64,000 nt of DNA from Massilia mucilaginosa (GCF_011682145.1 NZ_WHJH01000005.1:1-64000), one strand, 5' to 3'. Shown: positions 45,906-54,791, numbered from the stretch's first letter. The notes: generated from the sequence alone by a model not told the origin. Translations and numbers: made by a program.

Positions 45906-47006
45906 TCACTCGCCGAGGTCGGTGACCATGCCCCACTTGGCGAACTCCGGCTCAAACTCCGCCAGGGTCAGCTGGCCGACGCTGGTATAGGCCCCGACCG
46001 CGCCCAAGGTACCTGCTGCTAAGCGACGCGCCAGCAGCACCGCCGCCATGCACGGGATTTCCGGCCCATGGTCGTTGTCTGCCGCGATATGCCAGGCGCG
46101 CCGCGCGGGCATGCCAGCGCCGTCCACGCCGTGCACGCGCACCACCATCCCGCCCAGCGCCGAGCCGAGGAAATTGAGGCCGTCGGCGGCGCGGTTGAGC
46201 AGGCCGGCGAAGCGCTCCGGATGGCGCACCAGCCCAAGCCGGCGCAGGCCCGCCAGCGCCGCCATGCCGCGCTGGCTGATGCCGGTTTCCAGCGCGGCGC
46301 GGAACATCACCGTCCGCACCCCGGCATAGTGGGCAGGAAACAGTTCGAGGTCGGGAATATCGCACAGCGATGCCAGGCGCGGGCGCAGGCGCGCGTAGGC
46401 CACCGTGACCGGCGCCGCCCAGCCCAGCTGGGTGGTCCAGCGTCCGTCCTGCCAGACCTGGATCGGCGCGCCGCAATAGCTCAGCACGGCGGACATGGTC
46501 GCCACCCCGCGCGGCGCGGTCTGGGCCGGGGCGATGCACATCTCGATCGAGGCAATGCTGCGCCAGCCCGCGCTCAAGTGGTCGACCACGGCCGAGGACA
46601 TGGCCGGCACGCTGCTGGCGCCGGTTATCGCGATGCGCTGCTGGCGCCGGAATGCATCGTCCAGCGCGGCCGGAAAATCGCACACGAAGCGGCGCCCGTC
46701 GGCCAGGTCGATGTAGTGGGCGCCGGCCGCGGCCGTGGCAAGGGCGGTGCCGTAATCCTGCTGCTGGAACGGGCCGGCGGTATGGATGACGAGCTCGGCC
46801 CCGAGGGCGCGCAGCGCTTGTGTCAGTTGGGGATCGTGGATGTCGATGCGGGCGGCGACAGCGCCGTGCCCGCAGGCGCGGGCCAGGGCGCTGGCCTTGT
46901 CCAGGTCGCGCCCGGCGATGATCAGTTCGATGCCCGGGCTGGGCGCCAGGGCACGGCAGATGCGGGCGCCGAAGTTACCGTATCCGCCGAGAACGACCGT
47001 TTTCAT
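45906..47006 (-). CDS. Saccharopine dehydrogenase-family oxidoreductase
   Basis: The 366-residue protein starts at 47006 with the Rossmann motif MKTVVLGGYGNFGARICRAL. RDLDKASALARACG and ELVIHTAGPFQQQDYGTALA follow, as in the saccharopine dehydrogenase NADP-binding family. The C-terminal half lacks clear lysine-pathway features, so the substrate may be a fatty or aromatic compound as in other members. The frame remains open upstream, but that is the preceding gene read out of frame. It starts 10 bp after the ribbon-helix-helix-like gene and is probably co-transcribed. Confidence 0.8.
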   Translation of the reverse strand: MKTVVLGGYGNFGARICRALAPSPGIELIIAGRDLDKASALARACGHGAVAARIDIHDPQLTQALRALGAELVIHTAGPFQQQDYGTALATAAAGAHYIDLADGRRFVCDFPAALDDAFRRQQRIAITGASSVPAMSSAVVDHLSAGWRSIASIEMCIAPAQTAPRGVATMSAVLSYCGAPIQVWQDGRWTTQLGWAAPVTVAYARLRPRLASLCDIPDLELFPAHYAGVRTVMFRAALETGISQRGMAALAGLRRLGLVRHPERFAGLLNRAADGLNFLGSALGGMVVRVHGVDGAGMPARRAWHIAADNDHGPEIPCMAAVLLARRLAAGTLGAVGAYTSVGQLTLAEFEPEFAKWGMVTDLGE

Positions 47007-47016
47007 GCCGGGTGGA

Positions 47017-47283
47017 TCAGGCTGCGAGGCCCTTGGCCAGCAATTCGGCGACGACTTCATTGAGGTCGGCGTCGCGTTCCTTGGCCAGGGTTTGCAGTTG
47101 CAGTACCAGGTCGCTGTTGAGCTTGACGGCGAAGGGAACCAGGCCGAGCGCCTGGTCGCGCTTGCGCTGTTCGCGGCGGTCGACAACGGCGTTGTCGGCG
47201 TTGCCGAAGCCGGCTGCGCCCGGGGCGACCATCTTGCCCATCAATTTTTTGGCGTCACTCTTTGCCATGCCGGTTTTTTTCAT
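47017..47283 (-). CDS. Small ribbon-helix-helix-like protein
   Basis: The 88-residue protein has a basic N-terminus (MAKSDAKKLMGKM) and a C-terminal half (VPFAVKLNSDLVLQLQTLAK followed by LNEVVAELLAKGLA) that resembles the strand-helix-helix pattern of RHH DNA-binding proteins. DNA binding is an inference. ATG at 47283 has AAAGG before it; ATG at 47268 is an alternative. No toxin gene lies beside it, so a toxin-antitoxin role is not supported. Confidence 0.55.
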   Translation of the reverse strand: MKKTGMAKSDAKKLMGKMVAPGAAGFGNADNAVVDRREQRKRDQALGLVPFAVKLNSDLVLQLQTLAKERDADLNEVVAELLAKGLAA

Positions 47284-47363
47284 TGTCTGCCTTTGCTATC
47301 AAAGAACGCATTCTACGCTCTCTGGGAGGCGCCGACGACGGCGCACCGAATGGCGCGCGAAAA

Positions 47364-48032
47364 TCAGCCCAGGACTTTCTTGAGCCAGGCGCCGATATGG
47401 TCGATTTCTTCCTGGCACAGCGAATGCTGCATCGGGTAATCGTGCCACTCGACCTGGTAGCCCAGCGCGGTGAGCAAGTCGCGCGAGGCCACCGCGCGGG
47501 CGATTGGAATGACGCCGTCGTGCTGGCCATGCACCTGGAAAATCGGGGTCCCCAGGCTCGCTTCCGAACGCTCGCCGGCCACTTTGTCGGCCAGCGGCAC
47601 GTAACCGGACAGGCACATCAGTCCGGCCAGTTTTTCAGGATGGCGCAAGCCGGTCTGCAAGGTCATTGCGCAACCCTGCGAAAAGCCCGCCAGGATGATG
47701 CGCGAGGCCGGAATGCCGCGCGCTTTCTCGCGCGCGATCAAGGCTTCGACCTGCGCCTGCGAAGCGCGCAGGCCGGCTTCGTCTTCGCGCCGGCCAAGGT
47801 CGGCGTGGACGATGTCGTACCACGAGCGCATCACGTAGCCGTTGTTGATCGTCACCGGCATCGTGTTGGCATTCGGGAAGACGAAGCGGATGGCGGGCAG
47901 GCCGGCCAGGTCGAGCTCATTGACCAGCGGCACGAAATCGTTGCCGTCGGCGCCCAGGCCGTGCATCCAGATGATCGCCACCGTCGGGTTGGGGGCGGTG
48001 ACGACTTCGATGGTTTCTAACAGTTCGCTCAT
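47364..48032 (-). CDS. Carboxylesterase/phospholipase of alpha/beta-hydrolase fold
   Basis: The 222-residue protein has the nucleophile elbow GFSQGCA near residue 115 with Ser as nucleophile, the oxyanion region IIWMHGLGADGNDFVPL, and VHGQHDGVIP then DYPMQHSLCQEE supplying the Asp and His. This is the YpfH/Est-type serine hydrolase family acting on short esters or acyl-thioesters. Its start overlaps the mog stop by ATGA (48029-48032), so it is translated with the molybdenum cofactor gene. The functional link to mog is unknown. Confidence 0.9.
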   Translation of the reverse strand: MSELLETIEVVTAPNPTVAIIWMHGLGADGNDFVPLVNELDLAGLPAIRFVFPNANTMPVTINNGYVMRSWYDIVHADLGRREDEAGLRASQAQVEALIAREKARGIPASRIILAGFSQGCAMTLQTGLRHPEKLAGLMCLSGYVPLADKVAGERSEASLGTPIFQVHGQHDGVIPIARAVASRDLLTALGYQVEWHDYPMQHSLCQEEIDHIGAWLKKVLG

Positions 48033-48679
48033 GCGTTGTTCTCGTTGGACGGCGCCGGACGCAGCGCCGATTTCGGCCGGAATGCCTTGCACACGGCCGG
48101 GTTGGTTTCCATATACGGTCCGCCGATCAGGTCGACGCAGTAGGGCACGGCCGCGAAAATGCCGCCGACCACTTGCTTGCCGTCCGCATCTTTCAAGCCT
48201 TCGAGGGTTTCCTTGATCGCTTTCGGCTGGCCCGGCAGGTTCATCACCAGCGCGCTATGGCCATCGATGTCGCGGATCACCGCCGTCTGGCGCGACAGAA
48301 TCGCGGTCGGCACGAACCGCAGGCTGATCTGGCGCATCTGCTCGCCGAAACCGGGCATTTCTTTGGTGCCGATGGCAATGGTGGCTTCGGGCGTGACATC
48401 GCGCCGCGCGGGGCCGGTGCCGCCGGTGGTGAGCACCAGGTGGCAGCGCGCCACGTCGACCAGCTCGACCAGGGTCGCTTCGATCTGCGCGCGTTCGTCG
48501 GGAATCAGGCGCGTTTCAAGCCGATACGGCGTGCTGAGGGCGCTGGCCAACCAGTCGGCCAGCGCCGGCAAGCCCTTGTCTTCGTACACGCCGCCGCTGG
48601 CGCGGTCGGAGACCGACACCAGGCCAATGACCAGCTCGGGCGTCAGCGCCGCCGGATTACTCGTCGTCGGACTCGTCAT
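48029..48679 (-). CDS. mog: Molybdopterin adenylyltransferase
   Basis: Mog adenylates molybdopterin so that MoeA can insert molybdate. The 216-residue protein has IGLVSVSDRASGGVYEDKG near residue 18, VLTTGGTGPARRDVTPEAT near residue 82 and LVMNLPGQPKAIKETL, the classical MogA/MoaB signatures. The N-terminal 15 residues are a Thr/Pro-rich extension. Its 5' end overlaps darP by 23 bp and its 3' end overlaps the esterase by 4 bp, so the order darP-mog-esterase is one operon. Confidence 0.92.
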   Translation of the reverse strand: MTSPTTSNPAALTPELVIGLVSVSDRASGGVYEDKGLPALADWLASALSTPYRLETRLIPDERAQIEATLVELVDVARCHLVLTTGGTGPARRDVTPEATIAIGTKEMPGFGEQMRQISLRFVPTAILSRQTAVIRDIDGHSALVMNLPGQPKAIKETLEGLKDADGKQVVGGIFAAVPYCVDLIGGPYMETNPAVCKAFRPKSALRPAPSNENNA

Positions 48680-49277
48680 CGATCGGCTCGCCGTCTTCGT
48701 CCTCGTCCTGGCCGGCCGGCTTGGCAGCGGCCTTGCGCTTCTTGTCGATATCCTTGAGGATCTGGAAGATCTCGCGGTAGGCTTTGGGCGGCTTGTTCTC
48801 GGCCTGTTCCTTGCGCGCGTTGCGGATCAGGGTGCGCAGGTGCTGCACGTCGAGTTCCGGATTTTCTTCGAGCAACACAGTCAGGGCCTTGTCGTCGGCC
48901 AGCAGCTTGTCGCGGCGGCGTTCGAGCGCGTGCAGGGCGGCGGTATCGGCCTTGGACATGCCTTTCCAGCTGTCAATGGTGCGCTGGATGACGGCCACTT
49001 CTTCCTCGTCGAGGGTGCGCATCTTCTTGCCGACGAATTGCATCTGGCGGCGGCGTCCCTCGTGGTTGGTGATCAGCTGGCACGCCAGGATGGCGTCGCG
49101 CACGTCTTCCGGCATCGGCACGCGCTTGACGCGGTCGCGCGCTTCGGCGACCAGTTCTTCGCCGAGCTTTTGCAGCTCGCTCATCTGGCGCTTGAGCTCG
49201 GACTTGGAAGGGCGTTCGTATTCTTGTTCGAACTCGGAGGATTGGAAGCCGCAGGCGCCCCGGTTTGGATTTGGCAT
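48657..49277 (-). CDS. darP: Ribosome assembly factor DarP (YjgA, DUF615)
   Basis: The 206-residue protein is highly charged and helical with the DUF615 core SKSELKRQMSELQKLGEELV near residue 25 and AILACQLITNHEGRRRQMQF near residue 62. The acidic C-terminus (DEDEDGEPIDDESDDE) is longer than in E. coli. DarP binds pre-50S particles and aids late peptidyl-transferase assembly. It overlaps mog by 23 bp and leads the operon. The next gene upstream (pmbA) is divergent, 92 bp away. Confidence 0.88.
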   Translation of the reverse strand: MPNPNRGACGFQSSEFEQEYERPSKSELKRQMSELQKLGEELVAEARDRVKRVPMPEDVRDAILACQLITNHEGRRRQMQFVGKKMRTLDEEEVAVIQRTIDSWKGMSKADTAALHALERRRDKLLADDKALTVLLEENPELDVQHLRTLIRNARKEQAENKPPKAYREIFQILKDIDKKRKAAAKPAGQDEDEDGEPIDDESDDE

Positions 49278-49369
49278 GATATGGTTCCGATAGGCGTAAA
49301 GCCGATCAGTGAAAACTGTAAACGACTGCTATCATACCCGTTTAACCGGACAGCCGAAGAAAACCACAC

Positions 49370-50722
49370 ATGAACGACTCCGTCTTTATCCACACCCAGG
49401 ATCAGCTGCAACAGCTGGCGCGCGACGTTTTGGCCTTTGCCAGGGAGATGGGCGGCACCGATGCCGCCGTCGACATCAGCGAGGGAAGCGGGCTTGCGGT
49501 GTCGGTGCGGCGTGGCAAAATCGAGACGATCGAGCAAAACAAAGACAAAGGCATGGGCGTGACCGTGTATATCGGTCAAAAACGCGGCAATGCCAGCACG
49601 TCCGACTTTTCCCCGGCGGCCCTGCGCGCCACGGTCGACGCGGCCTATAACATCGCCCGCTTCACGGCCGACGACGACTGCGCCGGCCTGGCCGACGCCG
49701 ACATGCTCGAAACCAAGCCGCGCGACCTGCGCCTGTGCTACCCGTGGATGATCTCGACCGAAGACGCCGTGGTTCTGGCGCAACGCGCCGAAGCGGCCGC
49801 GTTCGACGTCGATGCGCGCATCACCAACAGCGAAGGCGCCAGCGTGCACGTGCAGCAGTCGCACTTCGTGTCGGCCAATTCGCGCGGTTTCGCGGGCGGC
49901 TATCCGTTTTCGCGCCACACCCTGTCGGTGGCGCCGATCGCCGGCAAGGGCGCCAAAATGCAGCGCGACGACTGGTACACCTCGGTGCGCGACCCGAAAA
50001 AGATGGCCCAGCCCGAAGCGGTGGGCCGCTACGCCGCCGAGCGCGCGCTGGCGCGCCTGAACGCGCGCACGCTCGATACGCGCACCTGCCCGGTGCTGTT
50101 CGAAGCGCCGCTGGCGGCCGGCCTGCTCGGTTCCTTCGTGCAGGCCACCTCGGGCGGCGCGCTGTACCGCAAGTCGACCTTCCTGCTCGATTCGCTGGGG
50201 CAGGCGGTATTCCCCTCGCATATCCAGATCCTGGAAGACCCGCATGTGATCGGCGGGGTCGGTTCGGCCCCGTTCGATGAAGAAGGCGTGCGCACGGTGC
50301 GCCGCGATGTGGTCAAGGATGGCGTGGTGCAGGGCTATTTCCTGTCGTCGTACTCGGCGCGCAAGCTGGGCATGAAAACCACGGGCAACGCGGGCGGTTC
50401 GCACAATCTGACCATGAGCTCCAGCCAGACCAAGCGGTCCGACGATTTTGCCGGCATGATCAAGAAAATGGGGCGCGGCCTGCTGGTGACGGAACTGATG
50501 GGCCAAGGCACCAACTATGTGACCGGCGACTACTCGCGCGGCGCGTCGGGCTTCTGGGTCGAGAATGGCGTGATCCAGTATCCGGTCGAAGAAATCACCA
50601 TCGCCGGCAACATGAAGGATATCTTCCAGCAGATCGTCGCCATCGGCAATGACGTGCTGATTCGCGGCAACAAGCAGACCGGCTCGATCCTGATCGAAAA
50701 AATGGTCGTCGCCGGCGGCTGA
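49370..50722 (+). CDS. pmbA: Metalloprotease subunit PmbA (TldE)
   Basis: The 450-residue protein belongs to the TldD/PmbA pair; TldD and TldE form a heterodimer that degrades peptides and processes microcin B17 in E. coli. It matches the PmbA half: AVDISEGSGLAVSVRRGKIE near residue 33, SRGFAGGYPFSRHTLSVAP around residue 170 and FWVENGVIQYPVEEITIAGN near the end. The metal ligands sit in TldD, which is not in this window. Stands alone, with a long promoter region before the next gene. Confidence 0.94.
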   Translation: MNDSVFIHTQDQLQQLARDVLAFAREMGGTDAAVDISEGSGLAVSVRRGKIETIEQNKDKGMGVTVYIGQKRGNASTSDFSPAALRATVDAAYNIARFTADDDCAGLADADMLETKPRDLRLCYPWMISTEDAVVLAQRAEAAAFDVDARITNSEGASVHVQQSHFVSANSRGFAGGYPFSRHTLSVAPIAGKGAKMQRDDWYTSVRDPKKMAQPEAVGRYAAERALARLNARTLDTRTCPVLFEAPLAAGLLGSFVQATSGGALYRKSTFLLDSLGQAVFPSHIQILEDPHVIGGVGSAPFDEEGVRTVRRDVVKDGVVQGYFLSSYSARKLGMKTTGNAGGSHNLTMSSSQTKRSDDFAGMIKKMGRGLLVTELMGQGTNYVTGDYSRGASGFWVENGVIQYPVEEITIAGNMKDIFQQIVAIGNDVLIRGNKQTGSILIEKMVVAGG

Positions 50723-50910
50723 TCGACGTTGTTGTTCTCGCGTGGGCCGCAGTGCCCACGCGCTACCCCTTCCGCATCCCGCGCTTGGCCCTGTAAGACT
50801 CCTGTAAGATAAATTACGTTGCATGCTTGCCTAGACGCAAATACACTAGCCCAGGCACCATGACACCGGTGGTATTTCCGTGACGTAAACCCTTCAGGAG
50901 ACACAGACAT

Positions 50911-51996
50911 ATGGAACGTCGTTCCTTCATTAAAAAAGCGGCAGTCGGCGCTGCCGCCGGCGCAGTCGCCGCACCGGCGCTGGCACAGTCGCAGCCAACC
51001 ATCAACTGGCGCCTCGCCAGCAGCTTTCCCAAGTCGCTCGACACCATTTTCGGCGCGGCCGATATCCTGACCAAGCGCGTTTCCGAGCTGACCGGTGGCA
51101 AATTCAACATCCGCTCGTTCGCGGCCGGCGAAATCGTGCCGGGCCTGCAAGTGCTCGACGCGGTCCAGGCCGGCACTGTGGAAATCGGCCACAGCGCGTC
51201 CTACTACTACTTCGGCAAGGACGCCACCTTCGCCTTCGACTGCGCGGTCCCGTTCGGCCTGACCTCGCGCCAGCACACCGCCTGGTACCAGGAAGGCGGC
51301 GGACGCGAACTGACGCGCAACTTCTTCAAGGGCTACGGCATCGTCAACTTCCTGGGCGGCAATTCCGGCACCCAGATGGGCGGCTGGTTCCGCAAAGAAA
51401 TCAAGTCGGTGGCGGACCTGAAGGGTACCAAGATGCGCGTCGGCGGTTTCGCCGGCAAGGTGCTGGAGCGCCTCGGCCTGGTGCCGCAGCAATTGGCTGG
51501 TGGCGACATTTATCCTGCGCTGGAAAAAGGCACGATCGATGCGGCCGAATGGGTCGGGCCTTACGATGACGAAAAACTGGGCTTCTACAAAGTGGCGCCG
51601 TACTACTACGCGCCGGGCTGGTGGGAAGCGGGCGCGAGCTTCTCGTTCTACGTCGGCATCAAGGAGTGGGAAAAGCTGCCGAAGGAATACCAGGCCGCGC
51701 TGGAATGCGCCACCTACGAGGCGCACATCGGCATGCAGGCCGAGTACGACGCCAAGAACCCGGCCGCGCTGGCACGGTTGATGAAGAACGGCGTCAAGCT
51801 GCGCACCTTCTCGAAAGACATCATGGACGGCTGCTACAAGGCGGCGCAGGACGTGATGAACGAGGAAGCGGCCAAGAACGCCAAGTTCAAGACCATCTAC
51901 GAGCCGTGGAAGCGATTCCGCCAGGACCAGAACATGTGGGCCTCGGTGTCGGAAGCGGCCATGCTCGACTATATGATCAAGGCTGGCAGGAAGTAA
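50911..51996 (+). CDS. TRAP transporter substrate-binding protein 1 (DctP family)
   Basis: The 361-residue protein has a Tat-type or Sec leader (RRSFIKKAAVGAAAGAVAAP) followed by the DctP fold: WRLASSFPKSLDTIFGAADI, IEIGHS-like segment (EIGHSASYYYFGKD), and GGDIYPALEKGTIDAAEWVG near residue 205-225 with the substrate-binding arginine/tryptophan region. TRAP binding proteins deliver organic acids, often keto acids, to DctQM. Its paralogue at 55623-56708 is very close in sequence, and no dctQ/dctM gene lies in the window. TCAGGAG precedes the ATG. Confidence 0.9.
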   Translation: MERRSFIKKAAVGAAAGAVAAPALAQSQPTINWRLASSFPKSLDTIFGAADILTKRVSELTGGKFNIRSFAAGEIVPGLQVLDAVQAGTVEIGHSASYYYFGKDATFAFDCAVPFGLTSRQHTAWYQEGGGRELTRNFFKGYGIVNFLGGNSGTQMGGWFRKEIKSVADLKGTKMRVGGFAGKVLERLGLVPQQLAGGDIYPALEKGTIDAAEWVGPYDDEKLGFYKVAPYYYAPGWWEAGASFSFYVGIKEWEKLPKEYQAALECATYEAHIGMQAEYDAKNPAALARLMKNGVKLRTFSKDIMDGCYKAAQDVMNEEAAKNAKFKTIYEPWKRFRQDQNMWASVSEAAMLDYMIKAGRK

Positions 51997-52010
51997 CTCC
52001 AGCGGACTCC

Positions 52011-52041
52011 CCGTCGTTCCTGCCGCTGGCAGGGACGACGG
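52011..52041. repeat. Intergenic hairpin, CCGTCGTTCC type
   Basis: CCGTCGTTCCTGCC (52011-52024) pairs with GGCAGGGACGACGG (52028-52041) over 14 bp with one G-U pair and a 3-base loop. The outer arm equals that of the palindrome at 32947-32989. It sits between the TRAP and glutaredoxin genes and may limit transcription between them. Confidence 0.8.
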
Positions 52042-52061
52042 CGGGCAGCTTTACCTGATAA

Positions 52062-52712
52062 ATGACGATGAAACGAATTCTGCTCCTCGCCCTCCTCGCC
52101 GGCGGCGCCTTCTATGCCTACAAAACCGGACGCCTGGGCGGCGGTGACGGCGCGTTCGACAAGGACGGCAAGCCGGCCGTGATGCTGTTTACCAGCGCCG
52201 AGTGCGGCGACCCGTGCGACAAGATCCGTGCCGAGCTGAAAAAACGCGTCGCCAGCTTCGACGAGGTGATCCTCACCGAGCCGAACAGCAAATACCGCGT
52301 GAACGCCATGCCGACTGTCATCGCGGGCAAGCAGCGCAGCGTGGGCGACGATGTGCACAAGCTGGCCGGGATGCTCGGCGAGGTGCTGGGCAAGGATGCG
52401 CTGACGCGGCGCGAACGCATCGTGCTGGCCAATCACTTCGACGAGCAGGACAAACCCAAGGTGGTGTTGTACGGGACCAAATGGTGCGGCTACTGCAAGG
52501 CGCAGCGCGAACTGTTCGAGGAAAAGAAGATCCCGTTCGAGGATGTCGACGTCGAGGCGTCCGAAGCGGGCCTGATGGCCTACAACGCACTCGAAGGCAG
52601 CGGCTATCCGCTCACCTATGTGGGCTACCGCCGCTTCGGAGGATTCAACGAGTCGGAGATCCTGGCGGCTGTCAAGGAACTCGGGGACAAGCCGCAGGCC
52701 GGCCTGCGCTGA
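52062..52712 (+). CDS. Glutaredoxin-domain protein with membrane anchor
   Basis: The 216-residue protein has an N-terminal hydrophobic segment (about 4-22). The first half carries CGDPC near residue 47 in a thioredoxin-like context, then the C-terminal half (from about 128) is a glutaredoxin domain with KVVLYGTKWCGYCKAQREL and GYPLTYVGYRRFGGF. This suggests a disulfide-exchange protein acting at the membrane. It follows the TRAP gene and its hairpin by 20 bp, with no shared start signal, so it may have its own promoter inside the hairpin region. Confidence 0.8.
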   Translation: MTMKRILLLALLAGGAFYAYKTGRLGGGDGAFDKDGKPAVMLFTSAECGDPCDKIRAELKKRVASFDEVILTEPNSKYRVNAMPTVIAGKQRSVGDDVHKLAGMLGEVLGKDALTRRERIVLANHFDEQDKPKVVLYGTKWCGYCKAQRELFEEKKIPFEDVDVEASEAGLMAYNALEGSGYPLTYVGYRRFGGFNESEILAAVKELGDKPQAGLR

Positions 52713-52728
52713 GCGCGAACGCGCCAAA

Positions 52729-52759
52729 GCAAAGTAAAGAGGCGTCCCGCAGGGACGCC
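52729..52759 (-). terminator. Terminator downstream of ompW
   Basis: Read on the minus strand, GGCGTCCC (52759-52752) pairs perfectly with GGGACGCC (52748-52741) around a 3-base loop, then TCTTTACTTTG follows (52740 downward). It lies 8 bp beyond the ompW stop and fits that gene. On the plus strand no T run follows. Confidence 0.7.
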
Positions 52760-52767
52760 CCGCTCAA

Positions 52768-53385
52768 TCAGAAGCGGTAACCGACACCGACCGCGATCAG
52801 CACAGGATCGACTTTCACGCTGCTCACTTTGGCGCCGGCGATCATCACATCGCTGCGGATATTGATGCGCTTGAGGTCCAGGTTGAGCGACCAGTTCTTG
52901 TCGATCTTGAAATCCACGCCGGCCTGGAAGGCCAGTCCCACGCTGTCGTTTTCCAGATCGCCCGCGCCGTTGAGCAGTTTCACTTTCGAGATGCGCGTGT
53001 AGTTGATACCGGCGCCCAGGTAAGGCTTGAACTGCCCGATCGGGTTGAAGTGGTACTGGCCCAGCAGGCTTGGCGGCAGGTGCTTGAAGGTGCCGATCTT
53101 GGCGCCGTCGAGCATCACGTCATGTTTTTGCGGATAGGTCAGCACCAGTTCGGCCGCCAGGTTCGGCGTGAAGAAATAGCTGACATCGAGTTCCGGAATC
53201 GTCTTGTCGGACACCGAAATGCGGTCCGATGCGCCCACGCCGCCAACCGGCGAGGACTTGTCGGCCGGGTTCAGATGCGCGGCGCGCGCGCGCACCAGCC
53301 ATTGTCCATCTTGTGCATGAGCTTCAACGCCAACCAGGCCCAGCATGCTGACTGCTACTGCTGCTAACAATTTGCTCTTCATCAC
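52768..53385 (-). CDS. ompW: Outer membrane protein OmpW
   Basis: The 205-residue protein has a signal peptide (to about residue 24, VEAHA) and eight amphipathic beta strands of the OmpW barrel: WLVRARAAHLNPADKSS near the start, NLAAELVLTYPQKHD and PYLGAGINYTRIS, ending in the canonical YRF. OmpW forms a small hydrophobic-channel pore and is linked to oxygen and stress responses. Two FNR-type sites lie directly upstream (53427-53462), as expected for an anaerobiosis-controlled gene. Confidence 0.93.
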   Translation of the reverse strand: MMKSKLLAAVAVSMLGLVGVEAHAQDGQWLVRARAAHLNPADKSSPVGGVGASDRISVSDKTIPELDVSYFFTPNLAAELVLTYPQKHDVMLDGAKIGTFKHLPPSLLGQYHFNPIGQFKPYLGAGINYTRISKVKLLNGAGDLENDSVGLAFQAGVDFKIDKNWSLNLDLKRINIRSDVMIAGAKVSSVKVDPVLIAVGVGYRF

Positions 53386-53420
53386 AACTTCCTTCTTCGT
53401 TTGTCATTGGGTATGACTGA

Positions 53421-53462
53421 AGTTTATTGATTGACCTCAACAAAATCGTTGATGTGAATCAA
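53421..53462 (-). promoter_or_regulatory. ompW promoter with two FNR/ANR-type sites
   Basis: TTGATGTGAATCAA (53449-53462) is a perfect FNR/ANR box (TTGAT-N4-ATCAA); the strand is symmetric. TTGATTGACCTCAA (53427-53440), 22 bp away, matches with one change. On the ompW strand TAAACT at 53426-53421 is a good -10, so the distant box would centre near -41.5 (class II activator position) and the closer box would overlap the promoter. This suggests activation with a possible second effect when both are filled. Confidence 0.75.
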
Positions 53463-53496
53463 AAAAATCGAAGCAATGATGAAAAGCCGTATCGGG

Positions 53497-54642
53497 TCAG
53501 GCCGGGTTGCGCAGCGCCTGCAAGATCGGTTGCAGCACCGCCGCGCCAAGGCGTGCGCTGCGTGCGCCATCCCAGCCGCAGATCGGATCGGGATCGTTGG
53601 CGTTGTCCTTGAACGGCAGTTCCAGGGTCAGCGACAGGCAGCCGAAGGCGTGCGTGATGTGCGGCGAACCCATGGTGAGGGTTTCGTCGGTGTAGGGCGA
53701 GTCGCCGTAGCCGTGCACGTCCTGGAAGTCAGGGCTGGCGATCTTGAAGTCGTCGGAGAAGCGCTTCTGCTCTGCGGCCTGGGCCGGCGTGAAGGTCGGC
53801 AGCGATTCGCTGCCGGCCACGAACACATACGGCAAGCCTTCATCGCCATGCACGTCGAGGAACAGGTCGCAGCCGGTTTCCTTCATCTTGTTCTTGACCA
53901 CGAATACTTCGGGGCTGCGCTCCATGGTCGGCGTATTCCACTCGCGATTGAGATTGGCGCCGGCCGCGTTGGTGCGCAGGTTGCCGCGCACCGAGCCGTC
54001 CGGATTCATGTTCGGCACCACGTAGAACACGGCTTGCTTGAGCAATTGGCGGCCGAAGGCGTCGGCCGGGTCGAGCAGGGCGTCGAGCATGCCCTCGACG
54101 AACCACTCGGCCATGGTTTCGCCCGGATGCTGGCGCGCGATGACCCAGACTTTCTTCTTGCCGTCCGGGGAGCCGGCGGCCGGGTCGCCGATCACCAGCA
54201 CGTTCATGTCGCGCCCTTCCACGCTGCTGCCTAAATCAAGCATGCGCACCTGTTCCGACAGCTGCGCGCGGTCCAGCAGTTCGAGGTGGCGTTCCCACGA
54301 ATAGGGTTCGAAGTAGGCGTAGTAGACGCTGTCCATCTCGGGCGTGTGGGAAATCGTCATCACCTCGCCGTCGAAGCTGGTGGGCACGCGGAACCACTCC
54401 ACGCGGTCGTAGCTGGCCATGGCCTGGTAGCCTTCCCAGCCGGCCGGATACGCGCTTTTTCCCGCGTTCAGGAAGCGGATGGTGCTGGCCTGTCCCTGCG
54501 CGCCTTGCAGGCGGAAGTAGAACCACTGGGTGATGTCGGCGTGCGAGTCGCGGCGGATGTTCAGGTCGATCGAGGAGGCGCTGGTGGCGCTCACGATATC
54601 GATGGCGCCAGCGTCGAACTGGCTGCTGATTTTGATAGACAT
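53497..54642 (-). CDS. M14-family metallocarboxypeptidase (cytosolic type)
   Basis: The 381-residue protein has an N-terminal beta-sandwich region (about 1-125) and a carboxypeptidase domain with zinc ligands in VIARQHPGETMAEWFVEG (His and Glu) and LDVHGDEGLPYVFV (His), and the general-base Glu in SLTLELPFKDN. This matches the cytosolic carboxypeptidase/AGBL-like M14 group, which removes C-terminal residues. No signal peptide is present. The start at 54642 was chosen over further upstream frames. Function in bacteria is unproven. Confidence 0.88.
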   Translation of the reverse strand: MSIKISSQFDAGAIDIVSATSASSIDLNIRRDSHADITQWFYFRLQGAQGQASTIRFLNAGKSAYPAGWEGYQAMASYDRVEWFRVPTSFDGEVMTISHTPEMDSVYYAYFEPYSWERHLELLDRAQLSEQVRMLDLGSSVEGRDMNVLVIGDPAAGSPDGKKKVWVIARQHPGETMAEWFVEGMLDALLDPADAFGRQLLKQAVFYVVPNMNPDGSVRGNLRTNAAGANLNREWNTPTMERSPEVFVVKNKMKETGCDLFLDVHGDEGLPYVFVAGSESLPTFTPAQAAEQKRFSDDFKIASPDFQDVHGYGDSPYTDETLTMGSPHITHAFGCLSLTLELPFKDNANDPDPICGWDGARSARLGAAVLQPILQALRNPA

Positions 54643-54791
54643 GGTGTGTCCTTGGCTGATGAATGAGAGGCGCGGCTGCTGCGCGCGCGAGGCGTCATGA
54701 TACGCCTTCGGATTAAACACGGTTAATAGGGCGAAAATCGCCCGCATTCAGCCTTACCCTGTTGTTTTGAAAACAGCGAAGGAGAACCACG

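Noticed and set aside
47017-47283. Toxin-antitoxin module from the ribbon-helix-helix-like gene
   Set aside because: No toxin gene flanks it; the neighbours are metabolic enzymes.
47262-49373. Plus-strand frames opposite mog, darP and the esterase
   Set aside because: Shadow frames; the minus-strand genes have recognisable motifs and overlapping operon structure.
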